Below are positions 9,780-21,806 of a DNA stretch of 64,000 nt, one piece after another. The position numbers were made by a program, and so were the translations under genes. Origin of the DNA: Sympetrum striolatum (lineage: Eukaryota; Arthropoda; Insecta; Odonata; Libellulidae). Position 1 is the first letter of the stretch. Each line of letters opens with the position of its first letter. The stretch spans positions 101,313,657-101,377,656 of the forward strand of contig OX388343.1 in assembly GCA_947579665.1 (NCBI GenBank). The letters run 5' to 3'. The notes under the pieces are model-generated. The model saw nothing but the letters and a program-made list of their open reading frames with translations. It did not search any database and was not told where the DNA came from.

Positions 9780-12700
9780 ATCCGATGTGAAGGACCCGAG
9801 ATAGATGACCCGAGATCGATAATCAAGGTCGATGAATTGAGGTCGATGACTCCAGCCTTATGACCAGTGGCCGTTGACCAGAGCTCAATGACACGAGGCC
9901 GATGACCCGAGCTCGATTACCCGAGATCGATGACCCGAGGTCGACGAAAAAGGGTCGAAGAACCAAAGCCGAAGAAACGAGGTCGATGACCCGAGGTCGA
10001 TGACAGGAGGTCGATGACCCCAGGTCGATGACAGGAGGTCGATGACCCCAGGTCGATGACCCGAAGTCGATGACCCTAGGTCAATGGCTCGAGGTCAATG
10101 ACCCGAGATCGATGACCCGAGGTCAATGACCCGAGGTCAATGACCCGAGATCGATGAGCCGGGTTTGATGACCTGAGGTGGATGAACCGAGGTCAATGAC
10201 CCGAGGTGGATGACCCGAGGTCAATGACCCGGGGTCAATGACCCGGGGTCGTTGATCCGAGGTCATTGACCCGAGGTCATTGACCCGAGGTCATTCACCA
10301 GAGGTCATTGACCCAAGGTCTCTGACCCCTGGTGGATGACCTGTAGGTCGATTTGGGAGGGTCGACTCCGGGTGATCGATTCCTGGAGGTCGACTCCGGG
10401 TGGTCGACTCCAGGAGGTCGACTCCGGGAGGTCGACTCCGGGAGGTCGACTCCGGGAGGTCGACTCCGGGAGGTCGACTCCGGGAGGTCGACTCCGGGAG
10501 GTCGACTCCGGGAGGTCGACTCCGGGAGGTCGACTCTGGGAGGTCGACTCCGGGAGGTCCACTCCGGGTGGTCGACTCCGGGAGGTCGACTCCGGGTGGT
10601 CCACTCCGGGTGGTCGACTCCGGGAGGTCGACTCCGGGTGGTCGACTCCGGGAGGTCGACTCCGGGAGGTTGACTCCGGGAGGTCGACTCAGGGAGGTCG
10701 ACTCCGGGAGGTCGACTCCGGGAGGTTGGCTCCGTGATTATGACTTTGGGATTTCGACTCTTTGAGGTCCACTTCGGGAGGTCGACTCCGGGATTTTGAC
10801 TCCAGAAGGTCGACCCCGGAGACCCCCCGACCACCTGGAGGTCGAATACGGGAGGTCAACTCGGAGAGGTCGGCTCCGGGAGTTTTACTCCAGGAGGTTG
10901 GCTCCGAGATTTCGATTGTGGGATTTCGACTCTTAGAGGTCCACTCCGGAAGGTCGACTCCGGGAAGCGCGACCGGGAGGTCAACTCAGCGTTGTCGATT
11001 TGATTTTGATTGTGAGGACATTTCGGTGAAATAATTTATTTTCGAAGCTTTTTTTCATACATTTGCAAAGTCACGAAAAGTAAGGCAAAAGAGACGAAAA
11101 TAATTGAAATTTCGGTAAAATTATCCAATTTCGATGCTTTTTTTTAATCATATCTTGGCAAAATTACGAAAACTAAGGCAAAATAGAGGGAAAAGATTGA
11201 AATTTCAGTAAAATTCTTCGTTTTCGATGCTTTTTTCGATCAGATCATGAAAAAATCACTAAAAATTAAGACAAAATAAACGAAAAAAGATTGAAATATC
11301 TATAAAAATATCCGTTTTCAATGCAATTTGCGATCATATCTTGGCAAAATCTTGAAAACTATGGCATATTAGAGGAAAAATTATGTAATTTCAATGAAAT
11401 TTTCTTTTATTGATGCTTTTTCCGATCATATCTACGCAAAATCACGAAAACTAAGAAAAAATAGATGAGAAAGATTAAAAATTCGCTGAAATAATCCGTT
11501 TTCGATACTACTTTCGATCATATCTTGGCAAAATCACCAAAAAATTAAGGCAAAATTGAGGATAAAAGTTTATATTTTTGTATAAATATCCGTTTACGAT
11601 GCTATTTTCGATCATATCTTGGAAAAATTTCGAAAACTAAGGCAAAATATAGGAAAAGGAATGAAATTTCAGTGAAATCATCCGTTTCCGATCCTTTTTA
11701 CGATCATATCTTGGAAAAATCACGAAAAGTTAGGCAAAATGAACGAAAAAAGACTGAAATTTCGGTGAAATTATTCGTTTTTGATGTTTTTCTTGATCAT
11801 ATCTTGGAAAAATCAAGAAAATTAACGAAAAATAGAATAGAAAAGATTGAAATTTCTGTGAAAATATCCGTTTTCGATGCTTTCTTCGATCATATCTTGG
11901 TAAAAAACGAAATTTAAGGTAAATTTACGAAAACAAGATTTAAATTTAGGTAAAATTATGCGTTATCGATCCATTTATTATCAAATCTTTCCAAAATCAC
12001 GAAAAGTTAGGCAAGATAGACGAAAAAATATTGAAATTTCGGTGAAATTAACCGTTATCGATGCTTTTTTAGTTCATATATTGGCTAAATCACGAAAACA
12101 AAGGAAACATAGAGAAAAAAGTATGAAATTTCAATGAAATTTTCTTTTATTGATGCTTTTTTCGATCATATCTAGGCAAAATCACGAAAACTAAGGAAAA
12201 ATAGAGGAGAAAGATTAAAAATTCGCTGAAATAATCCGTTTTCGATACTTCTTTCGATCATATCGTGGCAAAATCACCAAAAAATTAAGGCAAAATTGAG
12301 GAAAAAAGTTTAAATTTTTGTTAAAATATCCGTTTACGATGCTTTTTTCGATCATATCTTGGAAAAATTTCGAAAACTAAGGAAAAATATAGGAAAAGGA
12401 TTGAAATTTCGGTGAAATTATTCGTTTTTGATGTTTTTCTTGATCATATCTTGGAAAAATCAAGAAAATTAACGAAAAATAGTATAGAAAAGATTGAAAT
12501 TTCTGTGAAAATATCCGTTTTCAATGATTTTTTCGATCACATCCTGACAAAATCACGAAAACTAAGGCGAACTAGAGGAAAAAGTTTCAAATTTCGCTGA
12601 AATTATCCGTTTTCGATGCTTATTTCGATCATATCATGGAAAAATCATTAAAAATGAAGACAAAATAGACGAAAAAAGATTGATTTTTATGTGAAATTAA

Positions 12701-13304
12701 CCGTTTTTGATGCTTTTTTCGATCATGTAAAAGCAAAATCACGAATAGTAAGGTAAAATAGACGAAAAAAGATTGTAATTTTGGGGAAATTAACCGTTTT
12801 CCATGCTTTTTTCCATCATATCTTCGCAAAACCAGAGAATCTAAGCCATAATAGAGGAAAAAGATTGAAATTTAGGTAAAATTTTTCTTTTTCGATGCTT
12901 TCTTCGATCATATCTTGGTAAAAAACGAAATTTAAGGTAAATTTACGAAAACAAGATTAAAATTTAGGTGAAATTATGCGTTTTCGATCCATTTCTAAAC
13001 AAATCTTTCCAAAATCACGAAAACTAAGGCAAGATAGACGAAAAAATATTGACATTTCGGTGAAATTAACCGTATTCGTTGCTTTTTTCGTTCATATATT
13101 GGCTAAATCACGAAAACAAAGGAAACATAGAGGATAAAGAATGAAATTTCGGTTAAATTTTCTATTTTGACACTTTTTTCAATAGAATTTCTTTATAAAA
13201 ACGTATCGATTTACGCTGCTCTTTATCGAGTTATAGTCAAATTCACGAGGTGAACGACATGATATGAATGACCAGAGGTCACCAACTAAGACTTAAAGAC
13301 AACG
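9780..13304 (+). repeat. Satellite unit U4 (b/a chimera, 3,525 bp)
   Basis: Block A 9780-10334, block B 10335-10955, junction C 10956-11042, AT block D 11043-13164 (2,122 bp), element E 13165-13304. The left side is type b: accaaagccgaag, gatcgatgagccgggtttga and gattcctggaggtcgac all match U2. From the right part of block B onward it is type a: tccgtgattatgactttggg and the whole D block match U3. The switch lies inside the near-identical 14-mers between about 10,390 and 10,730. I read this as the product of unequal exchange or gene conversion. Confidence 0.85.
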
Positions 13305-16200
13305 ATCCGATGTGAAGGACCCGAGATAGATGACCCGAGATCGATAATCAAGGTCGATGAATTGAGGTCGATGACTCCAGCCTTATGACCAGTGGCCGTT
13401 GACCAGAGCTCAATGACACGAGGCCGATGACCCGAGCTCGATTACCCGAGATCGATGACCCGAGGTCGACGAAAAAGGGTCGAAGAACCAAAGCCGAAGA
13501 AACGAGGTCAATGACCCGAGGTCGATGACAGGAGGTCGATGACCCCAGGTCGATGACAGGAGGTCGATGACCCCAGGTCGATGACCCGAAGTCGATGACC
13601 CTAGGTCAATGGCTCGAGGTCAATGACCCGAGATCGATGACCCGAGGTCAATGACCCGAGGTCAATGACCCGAGATCGATGAGCCGGGTTTGATGACCTG
13701 AGGTGGATGAACCGAGGTCAATGACCCGAGGTGGATGACCCGAGGTCAATGACCCGGGGTCAATGACCCGGGGTCGTTGATCAGAGGTCATTGACCCGAG
13801 GTCATTGACCCGAGGTCATTCACCAGTGGTCATTGACCCGAGGTCTCTGACCCCTGGTGGATGACCTGTAGGTCGATTTGGGAGGGTCGACTCCGGGTGA
13901 TCGATTCCTGGAGGTCGACTCCGGGTGGTCGACTCCAGGAGGTCGACTCCGGGAGGTCGACTCCGGGAGGTCGACTCCGGGAGGTCGACTCCGGGAGGTC
14001 GACTCCGGGAGGTCGACTCCGGGAGGTCGACTCCCGGAGGTCGACTCCGGGAGGTCGACTCAGGGAGGTCGACTCCAGGAGGTCGACTCCGGGTGGTTGA
14101 CTCCGGGAGGTCGACTCCGGGAGGTCGACTCTGGTAGGTCTACTCCGGGAGGTCAACTCCGGGAGGTCGACTCCGGGAGGTCGACTCCGGGAGGTTGGCT
14201 CCGGGATTTTGGCTGTGGGATTTCGACTCTTTGAGGTACAATTCGGGAGGTCGACACCGGGATTTTGACTCCGGAAGGTCGACCCCGGAGTCCCCCCGAC
14301 TACCGGGAGGTCGAATACGGGATGTCAACTCGTAGAGGTCGGCTCCGGGAGTTCAACTTCGGGAGGTTGGCTCCGGGATTTCGACTCTTGGAGGTTCACT
14401 CCGGAAGGTTGACTCCGGGAAGCGCGACCGGAAGGTCAACTCAGCGTTGTCGATTTGATTTTAATTGTGAGGACATTTCGGTGAAATAATTTATTTTCGA
14501 TGCTTTTTTCATAGATTTGCAAAGTCACGAAAAGTTAGGCAAAAGAGACGAAAAATAATTGAAATTTCGGTAAAATTATCCAATTTCGATGCTCTTTTCG
14601 ATCATATCTTGGAAAAATCACGAATACAAAGAATAATAGAGGAAAACTATTGAAACTTTCGTGAATTTATCCGTTTTCGATGCTTTTTTTAATCATATCT
14701 TTTCAAAATAACGAAAACTAAGGAAAAATAAAGGAAAAAGATTGGAATTTTGGTGAAATTATCCGTTTTCGATGATTTTCTCGATTATATCTTGGCAAAA
14801 TTACGAAAACTATGGCAAAATAGAGGGAAAAGATTGAAATTTCAGTAAAATTCTTCGTTTTCGTTGCTTTTTTCGATCATATCATGGAAAAATCACTAAA
14901 AATTTAGACAAAATAGACGAAAAAAGATTGATTTTTATGTGAAATTAACCGTCTTCGATGCTTTTTTCGATCATGTAAAAGCAAAATCACGAATAGTAAG
15001 GTAAAATAGACGAAAAAAGATTGAAATATCTGTGAAAATATCCGTTTTAAATGCTATTTGCGATCATATCTTGGCAAAATCTTGAAAACTATGGAATATT
15101 AGAGAAAAAAGTATGAAATTTCAATGAAATTTTCTTTTATTGATTCTTTTTTCGATCATATCTTGGCAAAATCACGAAAACTAAGGAAAAATAGAGGAGA
15201 ATGATTGAAAATTCGCTGAAATAATCCGTTTTCGATACTTCTTTCGATCATATCTTGGAAAAATTTCGAAAACTAAGGCAAAATATAGGAAAAGGATTGT
15301 TATTTCAGTGAAATCATCCGTTTCCGATGCTTTTTACGATCATATCTTTGAAAATTCACGAAAAGTTAGGCAAAATGAACGAAAAAAGACTGAAATTTCG
15401 GTGAAATTATTCGTTTTTTAGGTTTTCTTGATCATATCTTGGAAAAATCAAGAAAATTAACGAAAAATAGTATAGAAAAGATTGAAATTTCGCTGAAATT
15501 ATCCGTTTTCGATGCTTATTTCGATCATATCATGGAAAAATCACTAAAAATGAAGACAAAATAGACAAAAAAAGATTGATTTTTATGTGAAATTAACCGT
15601 TTTCGATGCTTTTTTCGATCATGTGAAAGCAAAATCACGAATAGTAAGGTAAGATAGACGAAAAAAGATTGTAATTTTGGGGAAATTATCCGTTTTCCAT
15701 GCTTTTTTCCATCATATCTTCGCAAAACCAGAGAATCTAAGCCATAATAGAGAATAAAGATTGAAATTTAGGTGAAATTCTTCGTTTTCGATGCTTTCTT
15801 CGATCATATCTTGGTAAAAAACGAAATTTAAGGTAAATTTACGAAAACAAGATTTAAATTTAAGTGAAATTATGCGTTTTCGATCCATTTCTTATCAAAT
15901 CATTCCAAAATCACGAAAATTAAGGCAAGATAGACGAAAAAATATTGAAATTTCAGTGAAATTAACCGTTATCGATGCTTATTTCGTTCATATATTGGCT
16001 AAATCACGAAAACAAAGGAAACATAGAGGATAAAGAATGAAATTTCGGTGAAATTTTCTCTTTTGATACTTTTTTCAATAGAATTTCTTTATAAAAACGT
16101 ATCGATTTACGCTGCTCATTATCGAGTTATAGTCAAATTCCCGAGGTAATTGAAATGATGTGAATGACCAGAGGTCACCAACTAAGACTTAAAGACAACG
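13305..16200 (+). repeat. Satellite unit U5 (type b, 2,896 bp)
   Basis: Block A 13305-13859, block B 13860-14410, junction C 14411-14497, AT block D 14498-16060 (1,563 bp, same as U2), element E 16061-16200. Block A shares the private variant cagccttatgaccag with U4, so the two left halves derive from one copy. Block B includes a cgactcccggaggtc variant. Most sequence after block B is a near copy of U2 at an offset of 9,904 bp. Confidence 0.9.
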
Positions 16201-19200
16201 ATCCGATGTGAAGGACCCAAGATAGATGACCCGAGATCGATAATCAAGGTCGATGAATTGAGGTCGATGACTCCAGCCTGATGACCAGTGGCCGTTGACC
16301 AGAGCTCAATGACACGAGGCCGATGACCCGAGCTCGATTACCCGAGATCGATGACCCGAGGTCGACGAAAAAGGGTCGAAGAACCGAAGCCGAAGAAACG
16401 AGGTCGATGACCCAAGGTCGATGACAGGAGGTCGATGACCCGAGGTCGATGACAGGAGGTCGATGACCCCAGGTCGATGACCCGAGATCGATGACCCGAG
16501 GTCAATGGCTCGAGGTCAATGACCCGAGATCGATGACCTGAGGTCAATGTCACAAGGTCTATGACCCGAGGTCAATGACCCGAGATGGATGATCCGGGTT
16601 TGATGACCTGAGGTGGATGAACCGAGGTCAATGACCCGAGGTGGATGACCCGAGGTCGTTGACCCGAGGTCATTGACCCGAGGTCATTGACCCGAGGTCA
16701 TTCACCAGAGGTCATTGACCCGAGGTCATTGACCCGAGGTCATTCACCAGAGGTCATTGACCCGAGGTCATTGACCCGAGGTCTCTGTCCCCAGGTGGAT
16801 GACCTGTAAGTCGATTTGGGAAGGTCGACTCCGGGTGATCGATTCCGGGAGGTCGACTCCGGGAGGTCGACTCCGGGTGGTCGACTCCAGGAGGTCGACT
16901 CCGGGAGGTCGACTCCGGGAGGTCGACTCCGGGAGGTCGACTCCGGGGGGTCGACTCCGGGAGGTCGACTCCGGGAGGTCCACTCCGGGTGGTCGACTCC
17001 GGGAGGTCGACTCCGGGAGGTCGACTCCGGGAGGTCGACTCCGGGAGGTCCACTCCGGGTGGTCGACTCCGGGAGGTCGACTCCGGGTGGTCGACTCCGG
17101 GAGGTCGATTCCGGGAGGTTGACTCCGGGAGGTCGACTCAGGGAGGTCGACTCCGGGAGGTCGACTCCGGGAGGTTGGCTCCGTGATTATGACTGTGGGA
17201 TTTCGACTCTTTGAGGTCCACTTCGGGAGGTCGACTCCGGGATTTTGACTCCAGAAGGTCGACCCCGGAGACCCCCCGACCACCTGGAGGTCGAATACGG
17301 GAGGTCAACTCGGAGAGGTCGGCTCCGGGAGTTTTACTCCAGGAGGTTGGCTCCGAGATTTCGATTGTGGGATTTCGACTCTTAGAGGTCCACTCCGGAA
17401 GGTCGACTCCGGGAAGCGCGACCGGGAGGTCAACTCAGCGTTGTCGATTTGATTTTGATTGTGAGGACATTTCGGTGAAATAATTTATTTTCGATGCTTT
17501 TTTTCAAACATTTGCAAAGTCACGAAAAGTAAGGCAAAAGAGACGAAAAAAATTGAAATTTCGGTAAAATTATCCAATTTCGATGCTTTTTTTTAATCAT
17601 ATCTTGGCAAAATTACGAAAACTAAGGCAAAATAGAGGGAAAAGATTGAAATTTCAGTAAAATTCTTCGTTTTCGATGCTTTTTTCGATCAGATCATGAA
17701 AAAATCACTAAAAATTAAGACAAAATAGACGAAAAAAGATTGAAATATCTATAAAAATATCCGTTTTCAATGCAATTTGCGATCATATCTTGGCAAAATC
17801 TTGAAAACTATGGCATATTAGAGGAAAAATTATGTAATTTCAATGAAATTTTCTTTTATTGATGCTTTTTCCGATCATATCTACGCAAAATCACGAAAAC
17901 TAAGAAAAAATAGAGGAGAAAGATTAAAAATTCGCTGAAATAATCTGTTTTCGATACTACTTTCGATCATATCTTGGCAAAATCACCAAAAAATTAAGGC
18001 AAAATTGAGGATAAAAGTTTATATTTTTGTATAAATATCCGTTTACGATGCTATTTTCGATCATATCTTGGAAAAATTTCGAAAACTAAGGCAAAATATA
18101 GGAAAAGGAATGAAATTTCAGTGAAATCATCCGTTTCCGATCCTTTTTACGATCATATCTTGGAAAAATCACGAAAAGTTAGTCAAAATGAACGAAAAAA
18201 GACTGAAATTTCGGTGAAATTATTCGTTTTTGATGTTTTTCTTGATCATATCTTGGAAAAATCAAGAAAATTAACGAAAAATAGAATAGAAAAGATTGAA
18301 ATTTCTGTGAAAATATCCGTTTTCGATGCTTTCTTCGATCATATCTTGGTAAAAAATGAAATTTAAGGTAAATTTACGAAAACAAGATTTAAATTTAGGT
18401 GAAATTATGCGTTATCGATCCATTTATTATCAAATCATTCCAAAATCACGAAAAGTTAGGCAAGATAGACGAAAAAATATTGAAATTTCGGTGAAATTAA
18501 CCGTTATCGATGCTTTTTTAGTTCATATATTGGCTAAATCACGAAAACAAAGGAAACATAGAGAAAAAAGTATGAAATTTCAATGAAATTTTCTTTTATT
18601 GATGCTTTTTTCGATCATATCCAGGCAAAATCACGATAACTAAGGAAAAATAGAGGAAAAGGATTGAAATTTCGGTGAAAATATCCGTTTTCCATGATTT
18701 TTTCGATCATATCCTGACAAAATCACGAAAACTAAGGCGAACTAGAGGAAAAAGTTTCAAATTTCGCTGAAATTATCCGTTTTCGATGCTTATTTCGATC
18801 ATATCATGGAAAAATCACTAAAAATGAAGACAAAATAGACGAAAAAAGATTGATTTTTATGTGAAATTAACCGTTTTTGATGCTTTTTTCGATCATGTAA
18901 AAGCAAAATCACGAATAGTAAGGTAAAATAGACGAAAAAAGATTGTAATTTTGGGGAAATTAACCGTTTTCCATGCTTTTTTCCATCATATCTTCGCAAA
19001 ACCAGAGAATCTAAGCCATAATAGAGGAAAAAGATTGAAATTTAGGTAAAATTTTTCTTTTTCGATGCTTTCTTCGATCATATCTTGGTAAAGAACGAAA
19101 TTTAAGGTAAATTTACGAAAACAAGATTAAAATTTAGGTGAAATTATGCGTTTTCGATCCATTTCTAAAAAAATCTTTCCAAAATCACGAAAACTAAGGC

Positions 19201-19474
19201 AAGATAGACGAAAAAATATTGAAATTTCGGTGAAATTAACCGTTATCGATGCTTATTTCGTTCATATATTGGCTAAATCACGAAAACAAAGGAAACATAG
19301 AGGATAAAGAATGAAATTTCGGTTAAATTTTCTATTTTGACACTTTTTTCAATAGAATTTCTTTATAAAAACGTATCGATTTACGCTGCTCTTTATCGAG
19401 TTATAGTCGAATTCCCGAGGTGAACGACATGATATGAATGACCAGAGGTCACCAACTAAGACTAAAAGACAACG
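16201..19474 (+). repeat. Satellite unit U6 (type a with D deletion, 3,274 bp)
   Basis: Block A 16201-16797, block B 16798-17404, junction C 17405-17491, AT block D 17492-19334 (1,843 bp), element E 19335-19474. Compared with U3, the D block lacks 279 bp, three monomers of 93 bp, around 18,640-18,670. A+B is exactly 70 bp longer (five 14-mers). The end of block A repeats a 42-bp stretch of three 14-mers around gaggtcattcaccagaggtc (16,679-16,780). This is the last unit of region I. Confidence 0.9.
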
Positions 19475-21806
19475 ATCCGATGTGAAGGACCCGAAATAGA
19501 TAACCCGAGATCGATAATCAAGGTCGATGAATTGAGGTCGATGACTCCAGCCTGATGACCAGTGGCCGTTGACAAGAGCTCAATGACACGAGGCCGATGA
19601 CCAGAGCTCGATTGCCCGAGATCGTTGACCCGAGGTCGACGAAAAAAGGTCAAAGAACCGAAGCCGAAGAAACGAGGTCGATGACCCGAGGTCGATTACT
19701 CGAGGTCAATGACCCGAGGTCGATGACCAGAGGTCAATGACCCGAGGTCGATGACCAGAGGTCAATGACCCGAGGTCGATGACCAGAGGTCAATGACCCG
19801 AGGTCGATGACCAGAGGTCAATGACCCGAGGTCGATTACCAGAGGTCAATGACCCGAGGTCGATGACAGGAGGTCGATGACCCGAGGTCGATGACAGGAG
19901 GTCGATGACCCCAGGTCGATGACCCGAGGTCGCTGACCCTAGGTCAATGGCTCGAGCTCAAGGACCCGAGATCGATGACCCGAGGTCATTTACCTTAGGT
20001 CATTGACCCGAGGTCGATGACCCGGGTTGGATGACCTGAGGTGGATGAACCGAGGTCAAAGACCCGAGGTGGATGACCCGAGGTCGATGACCCGTGGTCA
20101 ATGACCCGGGTTCGTTGACCCGAGGTCATTGACCCGAGGTCATTTACCAGAGGTCATTGACCCGAGGTCATTGACCCGAGGTCTCTGACACCTAGTGGAT
20201 GACCTGTAGGTCGATTTGGGAGGGTCGACTCCGGGTGATCGATTCCAGGAGGTCGATTCCGGAAGGTCGACTCCAGGAGGTCGACTCCGGAAGGTTGACT
20301 CCGGGAGGTCGACTCCAGGAGGTCGACTCCGGGAGGTCGACACCGGGAGGTCGACTCCGGGAGGTCGACTCCGGGAGGTCCACTCCAGGAGGTCGGCTCC
20401 GGGAGTTCGAATTCGGGAGGTTGGTTCCGGGATTTCGACTGTGGGATTTCGACTCTTGGAGGTCCACTCCGGAAGGTCGACTCCGGGAAGCGCGACCGGG
20501 AGGTCGACTCAGCGTTGTCGATTTGATTTTGATTGTGAGGACATTTCGGTGAAATAATTTATTTTCGATGCATTTTTTCAAACATTTGCAAAGTCACGAA
20601 AAGTAAGGCAAAAGAGACGAAAAATAATTGAAATTTCGGTAAAATTAACCAATTTCGAAGCTTTCTTTGATCATATCTTGGCAAAATTAGGAAAACTAAG
20701 CCAAAATAGAGGGAAAAGATTGAAATTTCAGTAAAATTCTTCGTTTTCGATGCTTTTTTCGATCATATAATGAAAAAATCACTAAAAATTAAGAAAAATT
20801 GACGAAAAAAGATTGATTTTTATGTGAAATTAACCGTTTCCGATGCTTTTATCGATCATGTGAAAGCAAAATCACGAATAGTAAGGTAAAATAGACGAAA
20901 AAAGTTTGAAATATCTGTGAAAATATCCGTTTTCAAAGCTATTTGCGATCATATCTTGGCAAAATCTTGAAAACTATGGCATATTAGAGGAAAAAGTATG
21001 AAATTTCAATTAAATTTTCTTTTATTGATGCTTGTTTCGATCATATCTAGGCAAATTCAAGAAAACTAAGGAAAAATAGAGGAGAAAGATGGAGAATTCG
21101 CTGAAATAATCCGTTTTCGATGCTTATTTCGATCATATCATGGACAAATCACTAAAAATGAAGACAAAATAGACGAAAAAAGATTGATTTTTATGTGAAA
21201 TTAACCGTTTTCGATGCTTTTTTCGATCATGTAAAAGCAAAATCACGAATAGTAAGGTAAAATAGACGAAAAAAGATTGTACTTTTGGGGAAATTATCCG
21301 TTTTCCATGCTTTTTTCCATCATATCTTCGCAAAACCAGAGAATCTAAGCCATAATAGAGGAAAAAGATTGAAATTTAGGCGAAATTCTTCGTTTTCGAT
21401 GCTTTCTTCGATCATATCTTGGTAAAAAACGAAATTTAAGGTAAATTTACGAAAACAAGATTTAAATTTAGGTGAAATTATGCGTTTTCGATCCATTCAT
21501 TATCAAATCTTTCCAAAATTGAAAAGTAAGGCATGATAGACGAAAAAATATTGAAATTTCGGTGAAATTAACCGTTATCGATGCTTTTTTCGTTCATATA
21601 TTGGCTAAATCACGAAAACAAAGGAAACATAGATGATAAAGAATGAAATTTCGGTGAAATTTTCTCTTTTGATACTTTTTTCAATAGAATTTCTTTAAAA
21701 AAACGTATCGATTTACGCTGCTCTTTATCGAGTTATAGTCAAATTCCCGAGGTGAACGACATGATGTGAATCACCAGAGATCACCAACTAAGACCTAAAG
21801 ACAACG
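19475..21806 (+). repeat. Satellite unit U7 (transition unit, 2,332 bp)
   Basis: Block A 19475-20197, block B 20198-20478, junction C 20479-20565, AT block D 20566-21666 (1,101 bp, about 12 monomers), element E 21667-21806. Block B starts after the variant gtctctgacacctagtggat, shared with U9, U13, U17 and U19. Its E element has tttaaaaaaacg rather than tttataaaaacg. Block A carries an expanded 28-bp dimer. It joins region I to the four-unit super-repeats. Confidence 0.9.
19725..19864 (+). repeat. 28-bp dimer array inside block A of U7
   Basis: Five tandem copies of a 28-bp dimer made of two 14-mers, gaccagaggtcaat followed by gacccgaggtcgat. Copies start at 19,725, 19,753, 19,781, 19,809 and 19,837, the last with taccag. 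Units such as U10 and U11 have a single copy of the same dimer in the same place, so this is a local expansion. Each dimer holds one perfect AGGTCA-A-TGACC palindrome. Confidence 0.88.

Larger units (their letters stand above)
1..19474 (+). repeat. Region I: six long satellite units (U1-U6), types a and b
   Basis: Six head-to-tail units in the order a, b, a, b/a chimera, b, a. Type a (U1, U3, U4 right side, U6) has a 2,122-bp AT block (1,843 bp in U6). Type b (U2, U5) has a 1,563-bp AT block. Marker variants separate the types. Type a has ggtcaatgtcaaaaggtcta in block A and tccgtgattatgact near the end of block B. Type b has gatcgatgagccgggtttga in A and tccgggattttggctgtggg in B. The E elements also alternate: those closing a units read cacgaggtgaacgac or cccgaggtgaacgac, and those closing b units read cccgaggtaattgaaatg. 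I infer an original a-b dimer of about 6.3 kb modified by unequal exchange. Confidence 0.85.
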
